This document shows, piece after piece, positions 1-9,552 of a stretch of DNA of 10,000 bases (positions are counted from its first letter, which is position 1; each line of letters begins with the position of its first letter). Under the pieces are notes generated by a model. That model was given only the letters and a program-made list of their open reading frames with translations, was not told where the DNA came from and ran no database searches. Origin of the DNA: Zymomonas sp. (GTDB taxonomy: Bacteria; Pseudomonadota; Alphaproteobacteria; Sphingomonadales; Sphingomonadaceae); NCBI RefSeq assembly GCF_020216885.1, contig NZ_JAIWON010000094.1:1-10000 (forward strand), read 5' to 3'. The position numbers and the translations under genes were made by a program.

Positions 1-3000
1 TTATTCCTTATCGTGGTTCATGGTTAGATTTCGAATTTGACGCGAAAGATATCGTCAATGTTCGTATCGACCGTAAGCGCAAATTGCCAGTCACGACCCT
101 GCTTTACGCTTTGGGTTTGAATGCCGAACAGATCCTTCACCATTTCTATAACACGATTACTTTTGTGCGTGGTGATGGCGGCTGGAAAGTGCCTTATGTC
201 GCTGAAAGTTGGCGTGGGCGGAAGCCGTTCTTTGACATCATCAATGGCGATACCGGTGAAGTCGTTTTCCCTGCCGGGCAGAAGATTTCACCTCGCGCTG
301 CCAATAAGGCTGGCCGCGATGGTCTGGAAACTTTGCTGATTCCGACCGAAGAAATCTATGGTCATTATTCGGCCTATGATATCATTGATGAATCGACCGG
401 TCGTATCTGGATTGAAGCGGGCGATGAAGTCACGCCGGAAAATCTGGAATTGCTGGATAACGCCGGTGTCGCAACGCTTGATCTTCTTGATATTGATCAT
501 GTCTCAACAGGCCCGTGGATTCGCAATACGTTGAAAGCGGATAAAGCCGAAGACCGTGATCATGCTTTGGCTGAAATTTATCGGGTCATGCGTCCTGGGG
601 AACCGCCCACGAAGGAAACCGCTGAAGCGCTTTTCTACGGCTTGTTCTTTGATCCAGAACGCTATGACCTTTCAGCTGTCGGTCGCGTCAAGCTGAATAT
701 GCGCCTTGATCTCGATTGCCCCGATACGGTTACGACCTTGCGGGCAGAAGATATTCTGGCCGTTGTGAAAACGCTGGTCGATCTGAAAGACGGCAAGGGC
801 GAAGTCGATGATATCGATAACCTTGGTAACCGCCGTGTCCGTTCAGTCGGTGAGCTTTTAGAAAATCAATATCGTGTCGGTCTGTTGCGGATGGAACGCG
901 CTGTTAAAGAGCGTATGTCCTCTGTTGACGTTTCGACTGTCATGCCAAATGATCTGATCAACGCCAAACCGGCGGTGGCTGCGGTTCGCGAATTCTTTGG
1001 TTCTTCGCAGCTGTCACAGTTTATGGATCAGACTAACCCGCTTTCCGAAGTGACGCATAAACGTCGTGTTTCGGCATTGGGCCCCGGTGGTCTTACCCGT
1101 GAGCGAGCTGGCTTTGAAGTTCGAGATGTTCATCCGACCCATTATGGTCGTATCTGCCCAATTGAAACGCCTGAAGGCCCGAATATTGGTCTGATTAACT
1201 CTCTTGCTACCTTTAGCCGTATTAACAAATACGGTTTTATCGAAACGCCTTATCGTAAGGTTGTCGATCACAAGGTAACAAATGAAGTTATCTACCTCTC
1301 TGCGATGGAAGAAAGCCGCTATACGGTGGCTCAGGCTAACGCAGAATTGGACGCAGAAGGTCATTTTGTTGAAGAGCTGGTTTCTGCTCGTGAAGCCGGT
1401 GAATTCTTGATGGCACCTCGCGAACAGATCACCTTGATGGATGTTAGCCCGAAACAGTTGGTTTCGGTTGCAGCCTCCTTGATCCCGTTCCTTGAAAACG
1501 ATGACGCTAACCGTGCTTTGATGGGTTCCAACATGCAACGTCAGGCCGTGCCTTTGGTACGTGCTGAAGCGCCATTTGTTGGCACTGGTATGGAAGAAAC
1601 GGTTGCTCGCGATTCTGGAGCCGCGATTTCGGCACGCCGTGCTGGTATCGTCGATCAGGTCGATGCATCTCGTATTGTTATCCGCACCACCGGTGAAATC
1701 GAAGCCGGTAAGCCGGGTGTCGATATCTATCGCTTGATGAAATTCCAGCGTTCTAACCAGTCAACCTGCATTAACCAGCGTCCGCTGGTCAGCGTCGGCG
1801 ACTATGTGAATGCCGGTGACGTTTTGGCCGATGGTCCGTCCACGGAGTTGGGTGAATTGGCATTAGGACGGAACGTCCTTGTCGCCTTTATGCCTTGGAA
1901 TGGGTATAACTACGAAGATTCCATCCTGATTTCCGAACGGATTGTGAAAGACGACGTCTTTACCTCGATTCACATTGATGAATTCGAAGTAATGGCTCGT
2001 GATACCAAGCTGGGGCCGGAAGATATCACGCGTGATATTCCGAATGTCGGTGAGGATGCTCTCCGCAATTTGGATGAAGCGGGTATCGTTTACATCGGTG
2101 CGGAAGTCCAGCCCGGTGACATTCTGGTCGGTAAGATCACGCCAAAGGGTGAAAGCCCAATGACGCCGGAAGAAAAATTGTTGCGAGCCATCTTTGGTGA
2201 AAAAGCCTCGGATGTTCGTGATACTTCTTTGCGTTTGCCTCCTGGCGTTGCTGGCACGATTGTTGATGTTCGCGTCTTTAACCGTCATGGCGTTGATAAA
2301 GATGAACGCGCTATGGCTATCGAGCGCGAAGAAATCGAACGTCTCACTAAAGACCGTGAAGATGAACGGGCTATTCTGAATCGGGCAACTTATGCCCAGC
2401 TTCAGGAAAAATTGCTCCGTCAGACGGTCGCAGCTGCACCCGACAAACGTATTGTCAAGGGTGCCAGAATTGACATCGAAACGCTGGCTTCTATTGAACC
2501 ACATAGATGGTTCAAATTCGCGGTTGAAGATGATGCCCGTCAGGCAGAACTAGAAGCGATTAAGAGCCAGTATGACAGCGCCGACGAAGCTATTCGGAAG
2601 CGTTTTGAGGATCGTGTCGAAAAAGCACAGCGTGGTGACGAGTTACCGCCCGGTGTTTTGAAAATGGTCAAAGTCTTTGTTGCCGTGAAGCGTAAGCTTC
2701 AGCCGGGTGATAAGATGGCCGGTCGTCATGGTAACAAGGGTGTTATCAGCCGCATTCTGCCAGCCGAAGATATGCCATTCTTGGCTGACGGTACGCCGGT
2801 TGACATCGTTCTGAACCCGTTAGGTGTGCCTAGCCGTATGAATATCGGACAGATATTCGAGACGCATTTAGGTTGGGCTGCGCGTGGTCTTGGCGCGAAA
2901 GTTCGGACAGCTTTGGAAGAATGGCGTGAGGCGAATGCTGACCGCTATGAATGGGATTTCTCACCACCAGAAGTTGTCAGAGAGCGGATGATTGAGGTCT

Positions 3001-3617
3001 ATGGTGAAAAATATGCCGAAGACATCAAAAGCCGTGAAGACAGAGAAATCGTCGAAATGGCAGGTCTGTTAAGAAATGGTGTGCCGATGGCAACGCCGGT
3101 TTTTGACGGTGCCAAGCCCGAAGATATTTCTGAAATGCTGAATTTGGCTGGTCTGGATGACTCTGGACAGGTTGAATTATATGATGGACGGACGGGTGAG
3201 CAATTCGACCGGAAGGTGACTGTCGGCTATATTTATATGCTGAAATTGCACCATTTGGTTGATGACAAAATCCATGCTCGTTCCATCGGCCCCTATAGCC
3301 TTGTCACCCAACAGCCATTGGGCGGTAAAGCGCAGTTCGGTGGTCAGCGCTTTGGTGAAATGGAAGTCTGGGCATTGCAGGCTTATGGTGCTGCTTATAC
3401 CTTGCAGGAAATGTTGACCGTTAAGTCAGATGACGTTGTCGGTCGTACCAAGGTTTACGAAGCTATCGTCAAGGGTGATGATACTTTCGAGGCCGGTATT
3501 CCTGAAAGCTTCAACGTGCTTGTCAAGGAAATGCATAGTCTGGGTCTGAATGTCGAGCTGAAAACCTCCAAGGCAAAAGACGAAGACGATAGCAGTTTTC
3601 AGGTAGCCGCTGAATAG
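1..3617 (+). CDS. rpoB: DNA-directed RNA polymerase subunit beta, 5'-truncated by the window edge
   Basis: This is the beta subunit of RNA polymerase, which forms one jaw of the catalytic cleft and binds the incoming NTP, the RNA-DNA hybrid and rifampicin. The frame is open from base 3 with conserved RpoB sequence ([13 protein letters not shown]), so the true start lies upstream; roughly 180 residues are missing by comparison with E. coli. A TTG at 84 is only an internal Leu codon. Visible in order: the lobe domains; the rifampicin cluster (999-1073) with Asp516, His526 and Ser531 equivalents at 1026, 1056 and 1071; the acidic pair in GYNYEDS (Glu and Asp at 1914-1919); the proteobacterial insertion with charged helices (about 2280-2650); the catalytic lysines of [13 protein letters not shown] at 2712 and 2736 (E. 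coli Lys1065 and Lys1073); and the C-terminal clamp anchor with [13 protein letters not shown]. The gene ends at TAG 3615-3617, 83 bp before rpoC. Identification is certain. Confidence 0.98.
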   Translation, partial: IPYRGSWLDFEFDAKDIVNVRIDRKRKLPVTTLLYALGLNAEQILHHFYNTITFVRGDGGWKVPYVAESWRGRKPFFDIINGDTGEVVFPAGQKISPRAANKAGRDGLETLLIPTEEIYGHYSAYDIIDESTGRIWIEAGDEVTPENLELLDNAGVATLDLLDIDHVSTGPWIRNTLKADKAEDRDHALAEIYRVMRPGEPPTKETAEALFYGLFFDPERYDLSAVGRVKLNMRLDLDCPDTVTTLRAEDILAVVKTLVDLKDGKGEVDDIDNLGNRRVRSVGELLENQYRVGLLRMERAVKERMSSVDVSTVMPNDLINAKPAVAAVREFFGSSQLSQFMDQTNPLSEVTHKRRVSALGPGGLTRERAGFEVRDVHPTHYGRICPIETPEGPNIGLINSLATFSRINKYGFIETPYRKVVDHKVTNEVIYLSAMEESRYTVAQANAELDAEGHFVEELVSAREAGEFLMAPREQITLMDVSPKQLVSVAASLIPFLENDDANRALMGSNMQRQAVPLVRAEAPFVGTGMEETVARDSGAAISARRAGIVDQVDASRIVIRTTGEIEAGKPGVDIYRLMKFQRSNQSTCINQRPLVSVGDYVNAGDVLADGPSTELGELALGRNVLVAFMPWNGYNYEDSILISERIVKDDVFTSIHIDEFEVMARDTKLGPEDITRDIPNVGEDALRNLDEAGIVYIGAEVQPGDILVGKITPKGESPMTPEEKLLRAIFGEKASDVRDTSLRLPPGVAGTIVDVRVFNRHGVDKDERAMAIEREEIERLTKDREDERAILNRATYAQLQEKLLRQTVAAAPDKRIVKGARIDIETLASIEPHRWFKFAVEDDARQAELEAIKSQYDSADEAIRKRFEDRVEKAQRGDELPPGVLKMVKVFVAVKRKLQPGDKMAGRHGNKGVISRILPAEDMPFLADGTPVDIVLNPLGVPSRMNIGQIFETHLGWAARGLGAKVRTALEEWREANADRYEWDFSPPEVVRERMIEVYGEKYAEDIKSREDREIVEMAGLLRNGVPMATPVFDGAKPEDISEMLNLAGLDDSGQVELYDGRTGEQFDRKVTVGYIYMLKLHHLVDDKIHARSIGPYSLVTQQPLGGKAQFGGQRFGEMEVWALQAYGAAYTLQEMLTVKSDDVVGRTKVYEAIVKGDDTFEAGIPESFNVLVKEMHSLGLNVELKTSKAKDEDDSSFQVAAE

Positions 3618-3622
3618 AGGTT

Positions 3623-3666
3623 AGTCTTTATGATGCGGTGCAGTTTCGACTGCACCGCAGAAGACT
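3623..3666 (+). promoter_or_regulatory. Composite intergenic hairpin between rpoB and rpoC
   Basis: The 83-bp rpoB-rpoC gap contains a perfect 11-bp stem (TGCGGTGCAGT at 3634-3644 with ACTGCACCGCA at 3649-3659) closed by a TTCG tetraloop. An outer 6-bp helix, AGTCTT (3623-3628) with AAGACT (3661-3666), extends it across an asymmetric internal loop of five bases against one. No T-tract follows (the next bases are GCCTTATTTG), so it does not look like a full intrinsic terminator. The length and the interrupted stem resemble an RNase processing or mRNA-stability element; partial attenuation is another possibility. Its role is inferred; only the pairing is seen. Confidence 0.6.
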
Positions 3667-3700
3667 GCCTTATTTGTTGACCCTTTCTGAGGGATGAAGA

Positions 3701-6700
3701 ATGAACGAATTAGCTAATTTTGCCAATCCGCTTGCCAGTACAGAGCATTTCGATCATATCCAGATCAGTCTGGCCTCTCCCGAGCGGATCCGTTCATGGT
3801 CTTTTGGCGAGATTAAGAAACCTGAAACGATCAATTACCGCACCTTTAAACCGGAACGGGATGGTCTTTTCTGCGCTCGTATCTTTGGGCCTATCAAAGA
3901 TTACGAATGCTTGTGCGGTAAGTACAAGCGGATGAAATATAAAGGCATTGTCTGCGAAAAATGCGGCGTTGAAGTCACCGTTTCCAAGGTGCGCCGTGAG
4001 CGGATGGGCCATATCGAATTGGCAGCGCCTGTTGCCCATATTTGGTTTTTGAAATCACTGCCGAGCCGCATTGGTCTTCTGCTTGATATGCAGTTGAAGC
4101 AGCTTGAACGCGTGCTGTATTTTGAAAGCTATATTGTTATTGAGCCCGGTCTGACGCCTTTAAAGAAATTCCAGCTTCTGACCGAAGATGAATTGCTTGA
4201 AGCGCAAGATCAATATGGCGAAGATTCTTTCTCGGCTGGTATTGGTGCTGAGGCGGTTAAAAAGCTTTTGGAAGCCTTGGATCTTGAAACAGAACGCGAA
4301 GATCTGCTTGAAGAACTGAAGCATACTAAATCCGAATTAAAGCCGAAAAAGATCATTAAACGACTGAAAGTCGTTGAAAGTTTTATCGAATCCGGCAACC
4401 GTCCTGAATGGATGATTTTGGAAGTCATTCCGGTTATCCCGCCTGAATTACGTCCTTTGGTGCCGTTGGATGGAGGTCGTTTTGCGACTTCCGATTTGAA
4501 TGATCTTTATCGTCGCGTTATCAACCGTAATAACCGTCTGAAACGTCTGATGGATTTGCGGGCACCTGATATCATCGTCCGCAACGAAAAGCGGATGTTG
4601 CAGGAAGCCGTGGATGCTCTGTTCGACAACGGTCGGCGTGGTCGCACGATTACCGGCGGTAACAAACGGCCTCTGAAATCCCTTTCCGATATGCTGAAAG
4701 GTAAGCAGGGTCGTTTCCGTCAGAATCTTTTGGGTAAGCGCGTCGATTATTCCGGTCGTTCCGTTATTACGACGGGCCCAGAACTGAAACTGCATCAGTG
4801 CGGTTTGCCGAAGAAGATGGCGCTTGAGCTGTTCAAGCCGTTTATCTATTCGCGTCTGGATGCGAAGGGTCTGTCAATGACCCTGAAACAGGCGAAAAAA
4901 TGGGTCGAAAAAGAGCGGAAAGAAGTTTGGGATATCCTTGAAGAGGTTATCCGCGAACATCCGGTGATGTTGAACCGCGCTCCAACCTTGCATCGTCTGG
5001 GTATTCAGGCCTTTGAACCGGTTTTGATCGAAGGTAAGGCGATCCAACTTCATCCTTTGGTTTGCTCGGCCTTTAATGCTGACTTTGATGGTGACCAGAT
5101 GGCCGTTCACGTGCCTCTGTCTCTTGAAGCGCAGCTTGAAGCCCGCGTCCTGATGATGTCCACCAACAATATTCTGTCTCCGGCAAACGGTAAGCCGATT
5201 ATCGTGCCGTCGCAGGATATGGTTCTCGGTATTTATTATCTTTCAATGTCGAAGGAAAATGAACCCGGTGAGGGGATGCGCCTTTCCAATATGACGGAAG
5301 TGCATCAGGCCTTGAATGTGGGCGCTGTTACCTTGCACAGCAAGATTATCAGCCGCGTCCCGCAGGTCAACGAGCAGGGTGAGACCTATATGAAACGGGT
5401 CGAAACCACGCCTGGTCGTATGCTGTTGGGAGAAACCCTGCCGCAGAATTACAAAGTCCCCTTTGAGACCATCAACCGTCTGTTGACGAAAAAAGATATC
5501 GCTGATGTCATCGATACCGTTTATCGTCACACGGGTCAGAAAGACACGGTTCTTTTTGCTGATGCGATCATGTCCTTGGGCTTTAAATACGCCTGCCGCG
5601 CCGGTATCTCCTTTGGTAAGGATGATATGATCATTCCGGCGGCGAAAGAAGCCTTGGTCGATGAAACCCGCACCCTTGTTCAGGATTTCGAGCAGCAATA
5701 TCAGGATGGTCTGATTACGCAGCAAGAAAAATACAACAAGGTCATTGATGCATGGTCCCGCTGTGGTGATCGTGTGGCAGCCGAAATGATGAAAGAAATC
5801 CAGATGGTTCATAAAGGACCTGATGGACGCGAGTTACCAGTTAACGCCATTTATATGATGGCACATTCTGGTGCGCGTGGTTCTGCTGCCCAGATTAAGC
5901 AGTTGGCTGGTATGCGTGGTTTGATGGCTAAACCGTCAGGTGAAATCATCGAAACCCCAATCATTTCGAACTTTAAGGAAGGTTTGACCGTCCTTGAATA
6001 TTTTAACTCGACCCATGGCGCCCGTAAGGGTCTGGCTGATACGGCTCTGAAAACCGCGAACTCTGGTTATCTGACCCGTCGTTTGGTTGACGTCAGTCAG
6101 GATTGTGTCGTTGTTGAAGATGATTGTGGCACGGAACGCGCCCTTGAAATGAAAGCGATCACGCAAGGCGGTAATGTTATCGCCTCCTTGGGTGAACGTA
6201 TTTTGGGTCGGACTTTGGCCGAAGACATCATGGGAACCGATGGTCAGGTTGCTATTCCGATTGGCACTTTGTTAGACGAAGCCCATATCGCGGTTATCGA
6301 AAAAATCGGTATCCAGTCGGTAAAAATTCGCAGCCCGTTGGTCTGTGAATCTCATGGGGGTGTTTGTGCCGCTTGCTATGGTCGTGACCTTGCCCGTGGT
6401 ACGCCGGTGAATATCGGTGAAGCGGTCGGTGTTATTGCCGCCCAGTCAATCGGTGAACCTGGAACCCAGTTGACGATGCGTACCTTCCATATTGGTGGTG
6501 CTGCACAGTTGAACGAACAGTCCCATTTGGAAGCCGTCACCGATGGTCGTTTGCAGTTCCGTGATCTGCGCACGATTATTGATCCGCAAGGCAAACAGAT
6601 TGCCTTGAGCCGGACGGGTGAAGTCGTTTTGACTGGCGCAGATGGACGCGAGCTGGCTTCCAGCCGTATTCTGTTGGGCGCCCATCTCCTTCATAATGAT

Positions 6701-7876
6701 GGTGATATGGTCAAGAAGGGTGACCGTTTGGCTGAATGGGATCCGTTTACCATTCCGGTTATCACGGAAAGTGCCGGTATTGTTAAGTATCAGGATTTGG
6801 TTGAGAACCAGACCTTGACTGAACAGGTCGATGAAGCCACCGGTATTTCTCAGCGTGTCGTTATCGAATATCGCGCCCCGCGTGGTAAGGATGATTTACG
6901 TCCGCGTTTGACCTTGATGAATGGCGATTCTGGCGAGACCGCCCGTTACATGTTGTCACCGGGAACGGTTATTTCCGTTGACGATGGTCAGGAAGTTCTG
7001 GCCGGAACGGTTCTTGCCCGTGTCAGCCGTGAATCGGCTAAGACCCGTGATATTACCGGTGGTCTTCCGCGTGTGGCTGAATTGTTTGAAGCCCGTAAGC
7101 CGAAAGAAAATGCGATCATTGCGAAAGTATCCGGTCGCGTCGAATTCGGTAAAGATTACAAAGCCAAACGGAAAGTTATTATTCGTCCGGATGATGGTTC
7201 GGAACCGATTGAATATCTTGTCCCGAAATCCAAAGTTATTGATGCGCAGGAAGGCGATCACGTTAAACGGGGTGATAACCTGATTAGCGGTAGCCCTGAT
7301 CCGCATGATATTTTGGAAGTTTTGGGCGTTGAAGCCTTGGCTGAATATCTGGTTTCAGAAATTCAGGAAGTCTATCGTTTGCAGGGTGTGAAGATCAACG
7401 ATAAGCATATCGAAACGATTGTTCGTCAGATGTTGCTGAAAGTTGAAATTACCCATGCGGGTGACAGCATCTTCTTGCCGGGTGAACAGGTCGAAAAAGA
7501 AGACTTTGAAGCGGTTAATGTCAAATTGGAAAGCCAAGGTCAGGAACCAGCACAGGCAACGCCGATCTTGCTGGGTATTACCAAGGCTTCCTTGCAGACC
7601 CGCAGCTTTATTTCTGCCGCATCCTTCCAAGAAACAACGCGTGTTCTGACGGAAGCCGCTGTTCAGGGTAAAATTGATACCTTAAGCGGTCTGAAAGAAA
7701 ACGTCATTGTGGGTCGCTTGATCCCTGCCGGAACGGGTGCTGCGATGAAGCGTCTTCGTGTGACAGCTAACAGTCGTGATGCTGCTTTACGGGCTGCGAA
7801 TAAGGCCGTTAATTTTGAACAGCCGACGATCGCTATCGAAAGTGACAACACGGAAACACCAGATGCAGCCGAATAA
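3701..7876 (+). CDS. rpoC: DNA-directed RNA polymerase subunit beta'
   Basis: This is the beta' subunit, which holds the catalytic Mg2+, the clamp, the bridge helix and the trigger loop. The protein has 1391 residues, close to E. coli RpoC (1407). The ATG at 3701 is supported by GAGGG (3689-3693) seven bases upstream and by the standard N-terminus. Seen in order: zinc site 1 with Cys70, Cys72, Cys85 and Cys88; the clamp and rudder region; the NADFDGD catalytic loop at residues 459-465 (5075-5095) with Asp461, Asp463 and Asp465; the bridge helix around residues 765-800; zinc site 2 with Cys809, Cys882, Cys889 and Cys892; and the trigger loop with Met926, Arg927 and His930 (6476-6490). An insertion matching proteobacterial SI3 follows, then the C-terminal trigger-loop half and an acidic tail ([13 protein letters not shown]). 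All catalytic and zinc residues are present. It is the last gene of the rpoB-rpoC unit, and a strong terminator starts about 20 bp after the stop. Confidence 0.99.
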   Translation: MNELANFANPLASTEHFDHIQISLASPERIRSWSFGEIKKPETINYRTFKPERDGLFCARIFGPIKDYECLCGKYKRMKYKGIVCEKCGVEVTVSKVRRERMGHIELAAPVAHIWFLKSLPSRIGLLLDMQLKQLERVLYFESYIVIEPGLTPLKKFQLLTEDELLEAQDQYGEDSFSAGIGAEAVKKLLEALDLETEREDLLEELKHTKSELKPKKIIKRLKVVESFIESGNRPEWMILEVIPVIPPELRPLVPLDGGRFATSDLNDLYRRVINRNNRLKRLMDLRAPDIIVRNEKRMLQEAVDALFDNGRRGRTITGGNKRPLKSLSDMLKGKQGRFRQNLLGKRVDYSGRSVITTGPELKLHQCGLPKKMALELFKPFIYSRLDAKGLSMTLKQAKKWVEKERKEVWDILEEVIREHPVMLNRAPTLHRLGIQAFEPVLIEGKAIQLHPLVCSAFNADFDGDQMAVHVPLSLEAQLEARVLMMSTNNILSPANGKPIIVPSQDMVLGIYYLSMSKENEPGEGMRLSNMTEVHQALNVGAVTLHSKIISRVPQVNEQGETYMKRVETTPGRMLLGETLPQNYKVPFETINRLLTKKDIADVIDTVYRHTGQKDTVLFADAIMSLGFKYACRAGISFGKDDMIIPAAKEALVDETRTLVQDFEQQYQDGLITQQEKYNKVIDAWSRCGDRVAAEMMKEIQMVHKGPDGRELPVNAIYMMAHSGARGSAAQIKQLAGMRGLMAKPSGEIIETPIISNFKEGLTVLEYFNSTHGARKGLADTALKTANSGYLTRRLVDVSQDCVVVEDDCGTERALEMKAITQGGNVIASLGERILGRTLAEDIMGTDGQVAIPIGTLLDEAHIAVIEKIGIQSVKIRSPLVCESHGGVCAACYGRDLARGTPVNIGEAVGVIAAQSIGEPGTQLTMRTFHIGGAAQLNEQSHLEAVTDGRLQFRDLRTIIDPQGKQIALSRTGEVVLTGADGRELASSRILLGAHLLHNDGDMVKKGDRLAEWDPFTIPVITESAGIVKYQDLVENQTLTEQVDEATGISQRVVIEYRAPRGKDDLRPRLTLMNGDSGETARYMLSPGTVISVDDGQEVLAGTVLARVSRESAKTRDITGGLPRVAELFEARKPKENAIIAKVSGRVEFGKDYKAKRKVIIRPDDGSEPIEYLVPKSKVIDAQEGDHVKRGDNLISGSPDPHDILEVLGVEALAEYLVSEIQEVYRLQGVKINDKHIETIVRQMLLKVEITHAGDSIFLPGEQVEKEDFEAVNVKLESQGQEPAQATPILLGITKASLQTRSFISAASFQETTRVLTEAAVQGKIDTLSGLKENVIVGRLIPAGTGAAMKRLRVTANSRDAALRAANKAVNFEQPTIAIESDNTETPDAAE

Positions 7877-7897
7877 TTTCTGATTATTCTTTCTGTT

Positions 7898-7934
7898 AAA
7901 AAAAGGCAGCGCTTTTCCGAGCGCTGCCTTTTTT
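7898..7934. terminator. Bidirectional rho-independent terminator after rpoC
   Basis: A perfect 9-bp GC-rich stem, GGCAGCGCT (7905-7913) with AGCGCTGCC (7920-7928), encloses a 6-base loop. It is preceded by seven A (7898-7904) and followed by six T (7929-7934). The T-tract serves rpoC on the plus strand, and the A-tract serves as a U-tract for minus-strand transcripts arriving from the acetyltransferase gene. The placement between two convergent genes fits this double use. Confidence 0.93.
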
Positions 7935-7978
7935 ATGGTTTGATAAAGAGGAAGTTTACTCAAAATTTCCGTCAAAAC

Positions 7979-7997
7979 AGGCAGAGAATATCTGCCT
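7979..7997 (-). terminator. Candidate hairpin terminator of the acetyltransferase gene
   Basis: A 7-bp inverted repeat, AGGCAGA (7979-7985) with TCTGCCT (7991-7997), has a 5-base loop. It lies 8 bp past the minus-strand acetyltransferase stop. Read on the minus strand it is followed by only a short T-rich run (GTTTTGAC), so it is a weak terminator or a 3'-end-protecting hairpin. The stronger signal at 7898-7934 lies further on in the same direction and could act as backup. Confidence 0.4.
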
Positions 7998-8005
7998 TCT
8001 GATAT

Positions 8006-8476
8006 CTATTTTAATATATTTCGAGGTAAATGCATAAAAATCAGGGGGTAGGGATAGCCTTGGCGATCTGTTTTGGATCGGCCTGTCTCGATAAAACCTA
8101 AATGACGATAGAAGCCAAGAGCTTGGCTATTTTCTTCGTTGACATCAACGGACAGGATATCGTTACAAAAAGAAATAGCCTGTTGCACAAGCCTGCGTCC
8201 GATGCCTTGTCCCATAAAATGAGGCTCAATAAAAAGCGCTTCAAGATGATTGTGAGAGCATAGCATAAATCCTATCGCGTTATCGCTGTCATCAACAGCG
8301 AGCCATAAGGATGCCATGGGCAAAAAATCATAGAGCGACTTTTCTATTTCAAGACGATCTTTTGCTTTTAGAAAAAGATGTGTTTCTTGCACCGCATCAC
8401 GCCAGATTTCCATAACACGCTGCCCATCGCCAGAATTTGATTTTCTGATCCGAGATATGAAAGGCATCTGGGGCAT
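8006..8476 (-). CDS. GNAT-family N-acetyltransferase, YjaB-like
   Basis: This small cytoplasmic GNAT protein is expected to transfer an acetyl group from acetyl-CoA to an amine; the substrate is unknown. With the ATG at 8476 it has 156 residues. Motif A is clear: beta-strand 4 (HLEALFIEP, residues 77-85) runs into the CoA pyrophosphate loop GQGIGRR (89-95). Motif B follows with NEENSQALGFYRHLGF (113-128), where Tyr123 is at the usual general-acid position. From memory the sequence tracks E. coli YjaB along its length (LWLAV, GFMLCS, the DALFI-type strand, a PYPL near the end). Start choice: TTG at 8500 has no visible ribosome site; ATG 8476 has a distant AAGG about 13 bases upstream; ATG 8467 aligns best with the usual N-terminus but also lacks a good site. 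The gene stands alone, convergent with rpoC and divergent from cysQ. The GNAT fold is certain, the YjaB assignment likely, and the start uncertain. Confidence 0.85.
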   Translation of the reverse strand: MPQMPFISRIRKSNSGDGQRVMEIWRDAVQETHLFLKAKDRLEIEKSLYDFLPMASLWLAVDDSDNAIGFMLCSHNHLEALFIEPHFMGQGIGRRLVQQAISFCNDILSVDVNEENSQALGFYRHLGFIETGRSKTDRQGYPYPLIFMHLPRNILK

Positions 8477-8500
8477 AAATTGAAGGTAACCTTGGTTCAA

Positions 8501-8662
8501 AAAAGGGCTTAGATTTTTTTATAAGAAAAGATGAATAGTATTTGGGATGACCATGAAAGGCTTTGAAATGGTTATTTTCAGAGTTATTTAAAAAAACTAC
8601 GATCTGTTTCTAAAATGCTTTAAATAGAGAAAAAGGTTTTTTTGTAAAAAGCCTTCCGTCTT
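8501..8662. promoter_or_regulatory. AT-rich divergent intergenic region between the acetyltransferase gene and cysQ
   Basis: This region must supply promoters in both directions. For cysQ, a sigma70-like pair is TTAAAA (8588-8593) and TAAAAT (8611-8616) with a 17-bp spacer. For the acetyltransferase, TATAAA read on the minus strand (8523-8518) is a possible -10 without a good -35. Near cysQ a weak leader hairpin can form from AAGGTTTTT (8633-8641) with AAAAA and CCTT (8646-8655) around a one-base bulge; it is nearly all A-U. No operator dyad or riboswitch was recognised. The promoter calls are tentative because the DNA is so AT-rich. Confidence 0.3.
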
Positions 8663-8664
8663 AT

Positions 8665-8670
8665 GGGAGA
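8665..8670 (+). promoter_or_regulatory. Ribosome binding site deciding the cysQ start
   Basis: GGGAGA sits four bases before the ATG at 8675, a good Shine-Dalgarno placement. The alternative upstream ATG at 8663 overlaps this site and has no purine-rich site of its own (CTTCCGTCTT precedes it). This favours initiation at 8675. Confidence 0.7.
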
Positions 8671-8674
8671 CATT

Positions 8675-9493
8675 ATGCTTTTATCATCACTTTCGCCGCA
8701 GGCTGCGTTATTGGGTGGCCTTGTTGAGATTTCGTTACAAGCGGGAAGAAGAGCTTTAGAAATTTATCATGGTGAATTTACTGTGATGAAAAAAGAAGAC
8801 GATAGTCCGGTAACACAGGCAGATCGTGAGGCAGAAGCGATTATTTTGCAGGGATTGAAAAAAATACAACCCGGTGTCGCCGTCATAGCGGAAGAAGAAT
8901 ATGCCAAAACCAAAAAAAGTTATAATACGGACAGCTTCTTTTTAGTGGATCCGATTGATGGCACACAAGAATTTGTCAACAAACGGGACGAATTTACGGT
9001 TAATATTGCTTTGATTAAAAAAGCCTACCCTATTTTGGGTGTCATTTATGCGCCAGCTATCAACCGTCTTTATGCGGGTGATGTCTTGGCAAAAACGGCA
9101 TGGGCAGCCGATGTAACCGACGATTTTCAAATAGAAAACCGGACTAATATCGCAATCCGTCAAGCGGGCGAAAAATGGGATGTGATGACCTCTTTTTCTC
9201 ACAATAACCCGACAACTGAAGATTATTTGAAGCAATTACCTATCGGAGAGCGGATTAAGGCCGGTTCTTCTTTGAAATTCTGTCTATTGGCAGAAGGAAA
9301 AGCCGATATTTATCCCCGATTGTCACCTACCCATGAATGGGATACGGCTGCTGGTCAGGCTATTCTTTTGGCTGCTGGTGGGAATGTGATCGATGAAAAA
9401 GGCGAAAATCTGATGTATGGAAAACCGGGTTATCGCAACCCCGGCTTTATTGCCTATGGCTCGGAGCAGCCGCCGTTACCTGTAGAAAAATAA
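8675..9493 (+). CDS. cysQ: 3'(2'),5'-bisphosphate nucleotidase CysQ
   Basis: This Mg2+-dependent phosphatase of the inositol monophosphatase superfamily hydrolyses 3'-phosphoadenosine 5'-phosphate to AMP and phosphate, removing the by-product of PAPS reduction in sulfate assimilation. Starting at ATG 8675 it has 272 residues, somewhat longer than E. coli CysQ (246). Family signatures in order: KKEDDSPVTQADREA (39-53) with Asp50; the acidic AEEE (72-75); the metal-binding DPIDGTQEF (92-100) with Asp92 and Asp95; GSSLKFCLLAEGKADIYPR (197-215), the substrate-side strand; and WDTAAG (222-227) with Asp223 as metal ligand. All expected metal ligands are present, so an active enzyme is inferred. The TQEFVNKRDEFTVN stretch is typical of CysQ rather than SuhB-type inositol phosphatases. 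It is a single-gene unit: divergent from the acetyltransferase gene and convergent with accC. An ATG at 8663 would add four residues but lacks a ribosome site. Confidence 0.94.
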   Translation: MLLSSLSPQAALLGGLVEISLQAGRRALEIYHGEFTVMKKEDDSPVTQADREAEAIILQGLKKIQPGVAVIAEEEYAKTKKSYNTDSFFLVDPIDGTQEFVNKRDEFTVNIALIKKAYPILGVIYAPAINRLYAGDVLAKTAWAADVTDDFQIENRTNIAIRQAGEKWDVMTSFSHNNPTTEDYLKQLPIGERIKAGSSLKFCLLAEGKADIYPRLSPTHEWDTAAGQAILLAAGGNVIDEKGENLMYGKPGYRNPGFIAYGSEQPPLPVEK

Positions 9494-9497
9494 ACAT

Positions 9498-9527
9498 AAA
9501 AAAAGAGCCGGAAAATTCCGGCTCTTT
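9498..9527. terminator. Bidirectional rho-independent terminator between cysQ and accC
   Basis: GAGCCGG (9505-9511) pairs with CCGGCTC (9518-9524); AA/TT pairs can extend it inward and AAA/TTT outward. Seven A (9498-9504) precede it and TTTCTC follows. On the minus strand it has a run of seven U, ideal for ending accC; on the plus strand the T-run is shorter but adequate for cysQ, whose stop is 4 bp before the structure. It starts just beyond the cysQ stop and lies about 25 bp past the accC stop, between two convergent genes. Confidence 0.9.
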
Positions 9528-9552
9528 CTCATTATATCTTTGGCCTATGAGG

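Noticed and set aside
84..86. TTG as the start of an 1177-residue rpoB
   Set aside because: The frame is open upstream to base 3 and encodes conserved RpoB sequence there, so the TTG is an internal Leu and the gene begins before the window.
1863..2504. Long open frame of 213 codons on the minus strand inside rpoB
   Set aside because: It lies fully antisense to a highly conserved coding region, its protein resembles no family I know, and it follows from the codon bias of rpoB.
5243..5812. Long open frame of 189 codons on the minus strand inside rpoC
   Set aside because: It is antisense to conserved RpoC sequence and has low-complexity, Phe- and Ile-rich content typical of shadow frames.
6921..7283. 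Plus-strand 120-codon frame overlapping rpoC in another frame
   Set aside because: It is Arg/Pro-rich and overlaps the essential RpoC insertion region; no ribosome site or family match supports it.
8547..8591. 14-codon mini-ORF in the acetyltransferase-cysQ gap, a possible leader peptide
   Set aside because: The ribosome site is weak, it overlaps the candidate cysQ -35, and there is no run of regulatory codons or attenuator fold after it.
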